NCBI GenBank assembly: GCA_031394335.1
Contig: JANMXS010000034.1
Span: 1 to 14,489, forward strand
DNA from: UKL13-2 sp031394335
GTDB lineage: Bacteria > Pseudomonadota > Gammaproteobacteria > Burkholderiales > Usitatibacteraceae
Direction: 5' to 3'
Length of the DNA stretch: 14,489 nt
Under the pieces are notes generated by a model. That model was not told where the DNA came from and searched no databases. It was given only the letters and a program-made list of their open reading frames with translations. Position numbers and translations under genes: made by a program. Below are positions 12,967 to 14,489 of this stretch, one piece after another (within the stretch, counting starts at the first letter, position 1; each line of letters begins with the position of its first letter).

Positions 12967-14489
12967 CTACAGGCGCATCGCCGGGATTTGCCGATAGGTG
13001 AAGGCGCGCCACACCCATTCCAGCGGACCATAGCGGTAACGCGCCAGCCACCAATGGCTGAAGGCAACCTGCAGCGAGAAAAACACGGCCACATAAACCA
13101 CTTGCCAGGCGCGCGACAAGCCCCAATGCCCGAGAGCATAACCGTAGAAGATGAAAGTGCTGATCAACGATTCCGTAAGGTAGTTGGTCAGCGCCATGCG
13201 ACCGGCCGGCGCCAGCACGCGGATTTTGGCAAACACCGATTTGCTGTGCAGCATCAACACCACCAGGCCCATATAGCCCAGACACGCGGGCAGATTGCCA
13301 AGGGTCGCAAGGCCGCGGGCAAATTGAAAACCGTCCCTATCGTCGCCCGGCACATGTGAAATCGCGATCATGCTGCCGGCGAGGCCCAGGCCAATACCGA
13401 GCGGTAGCGCATACCAGGCCAGCTTGCGAAACAGCGGCAAATGAGCGCCGGTATTTTCCATGATGCCCGAACGAACGAACCAGACGCCGATCAGGAACAT
13501 CCCGATCAGCACCATGGCGAATCCCGCATCGCCTGCCGCCTTGCCCGGAAATTCCCGTGCCCGAAACACCACTGCCTCAAAATAACTGCCTGTGGTGAAG
13601 ATCTGTTCTTCTTCGCGATTTTTCGCACGGTAATCTTCCAGGCGTTTGGCTCGCTCCGCTTTTTTCTCCGCTGCCTTTTCGGCGTCGGTCTTGTCGGGCT
13701 TCCTGGCGTCGGCTTTGGCGTCCGTCTTGCCATCTGCCTGGTTGGCTACCTTTGTGGCTACCTTTGTGGCTACCTTTGCCGCGGGCTTTTCGCCCTCTGC
13801 TGCAGGCTTGGCACTATCTGGCGTTGCCGCAATTGCGAGCTTGGCATCGCTGCTCGGTGCCGCAGCGGGCGCCGCCACGATTGCCGGTACCGCCGGCTCC
13901 GGCGGCCTCAAATACTGGGCGGCCCCGCCGATGGTTATCGACAATCCCATGAACAGATACAGGGTTGCGCCCACACGCAGGCTGCGCAGTTCGACCGGGT
14001 CCCGATATTTTGCGGACAGCAGGGCAAGGATGATGAACATGCTGCCGATGATGGTCACCGGTATCCGCGCTTCCTTGGGACCATTGGGCAATGCCCAAAG
14101 CACCACGGCCGCAATCACCGCGATAACGCCGAGCACCAGCAGGATGAACGAAAACAGCGGCATGCTGAAGCCGCGCATGCTGATGCACTTTTCACTGCGC
14201 ATATAGACCGCAATAAGGCTGACAAACGCCAGCCCGCCGGCAATCCCCCAGAAATTACCGAGATAGGGGATGAACCCAACGCCGACCAATACCAGCAGCG
14301 CGAGCACGATCGGTTTCCACTTGCCGTAAAGCAAAATCATCAACGCGCCGGCGGCCATGGCATAACTGAACAGGATGTCGCCCTGCCAGATGAATATGTA
14401 ATGCACGGCACCAAATACGGCCAAGGCAAGGATGCGGCGCAGATACGGCGCGGTGAAGCCGCGACCCGCCCGTTCCGCACGGGTCAGCA
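12967..14489 (-). CDS. DUF418 family membrane protein with Ala/Lys-rich insert, 5' end outside window
   Basis: The frame is open to the window edge, giving at least 506 aa (starting LTRAERAGRGF); a TTG at 14424 is internal, not the start. The N-terminal part LRRILALAVFGAVHYIFIWQ leading into GDILFSYAMAAG is typical of DUF418/YeiB-like proteins. The C-terminal DUF418 domain is clear: LAPAGRMALTNYLTESLIST, FIFYGYALGHWG, QVAFSHWWLARYRYGPLEWVWR. Many hydrophobic helices are present. Between a helix ending AAQYLRPPEP and the next conserved part lies about 100 residues of Ala/Lys/Asp/Glu-rich low complexity (194-296 of the visible part; KVATKVATKVANQADGKTDA, then KTDAEKAAEKKAERAKRLED). The protein is longer than the roughly 380-400 aa usual for the family. 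Function unknown; members are thought to act in membrane transport or modification. Confidence 0.9.
   Translation of the reverse strand, partial: LTRAERAGRGFTAPYLRRILALAVFGAVHYIFIWQGDILFSYAMAAGALMILLYGKWKPIVLALLVLVGVGFIPYLGNFWGIAGGLAFVSLIAVYMRSEKCISMRGFSMPLFSFILLVLGVIAVIAAVVLWALPNGPKEARIPVTIIGSMFIILALLSAKYRDPVELRSLRVGATLYLFMGLSITIGGAAQYLRPPEPAVPAIVAAPAAAPSSDAKLAIAATPDSAKPAAEGEKPAAKVATKVATKVANQADGKTDAKADARKPDKTDAEKAAEKKAERAKRLEDYRAKNREEEQIFTTGSYFEAVVFRAREFPGKAAGDAGFAMVLIGMFLIGVWFVRSGIMENTGAHLPLFRKLAWYALPLGIGLGLAGSMIAISHVPGDDRDGFQFARGLATLGNLPACLGYMGLVVLMLHSKSVFAKIRVLAPAGRMALTNYLTESLISTFIFYGYALGHWGLSRAWQVVYVAVFFSLQVAFSHWWLARYRYGPLEWVWRAFTYRQIPAMRL
13742..13777. repeat. three tandem 12-bp repeats inside the DUF418 insert
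   Basis: The unit GTGGCTACCTTT occurs at 13754-13765 and 13766-13777, and a one-base variant (TTGGCTACCTTT) at 13742-13753. On the coding strand these give the repeated KVAT/KVAN residues. The unit length is a multiple of three, so copy-number change would keep the frame. Confidence 0.9.

Overview
The window looks like chromosomal DNA of a Gram-negative bacterium with moderately high GC, most likely a betaproteobacterium (Burkholderiales-like). The main grounds are a Bug-family periplasmic binding protein in an operon with a CaiB-type CoA-transferase and a crotonase, an IorA-like [2Fe-2S] subunit, a TonB-family protein and a YXWGXW-repeat protein. This placement is inference from gene content. 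I see no rRNA, tRNA, CRISPR array, transposase, phage gene or replication origin.

Layout. (1) 1-71 (-): the first codons of an isoquinoline 1-oxidoreductase alpha-like iron-sulfur subunit, cut by the window edge. (2) 317-5280: a run of mostly minus-strand genes for small exported or membrane proteins. It holds a signal-peptide/coiled-coil protein that breaks by frameshift into a six-cysteine C-terminal part (790-1500 and 317-793), a 70-aa hypothetical protein (1747-1959), a DUF3494 ice-binding-like protein (2168-3010), a plus-strand small membrane protein (3256-3552), a metzincin-like secreted protease with Gln in place of the first zinc-ligand His (3761-4606), and a DUF5362-like membrane protein (4810-5280). 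Several have their own intrinsic terminator, so they appear to be single transcription units. (3) 5411-8405 (-): a tight three-gene operon with 4-bp ATGA overlaps, in transcription order Bug solute receptor, CaiB/BaiF CoA-transferase, enoyl-CoA hydratase/isomerase-like protein. It looks like a capture, CoA-activation and conversion module for an unknown carboxylate. (4) 8739-9365 (-): an energy transducer TonB, with no ExbB/ExbD or receptor in view. (5) 9594-12925 (+): a 90-aa hypothetical protein, a YXWGXW-repeat periplasmic protein with a strong terminator, and a large penicillin-acylase-family Ntn hydrolase. (6) 12967-14489 (-): a DUF418 membrane protein, 5' end outside the window, carrying an unusual Ala/Lys-rich insert.

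How the genes work together. Only the Bug-CaiB-crotonase operon is a clear functional unit. The rest is an envelope/secretome neighbourhood: seven of the products have recognisable signal peptides, and four more are anchored in or span the membrane. No obviously new multi-gene system is visible. The most notable points are the frameshifted secreted protein, the variant zinc site, the crotonase lacking both hydratase glutamates, and unassigned palindromes upstream of the Bug operon and tonB.
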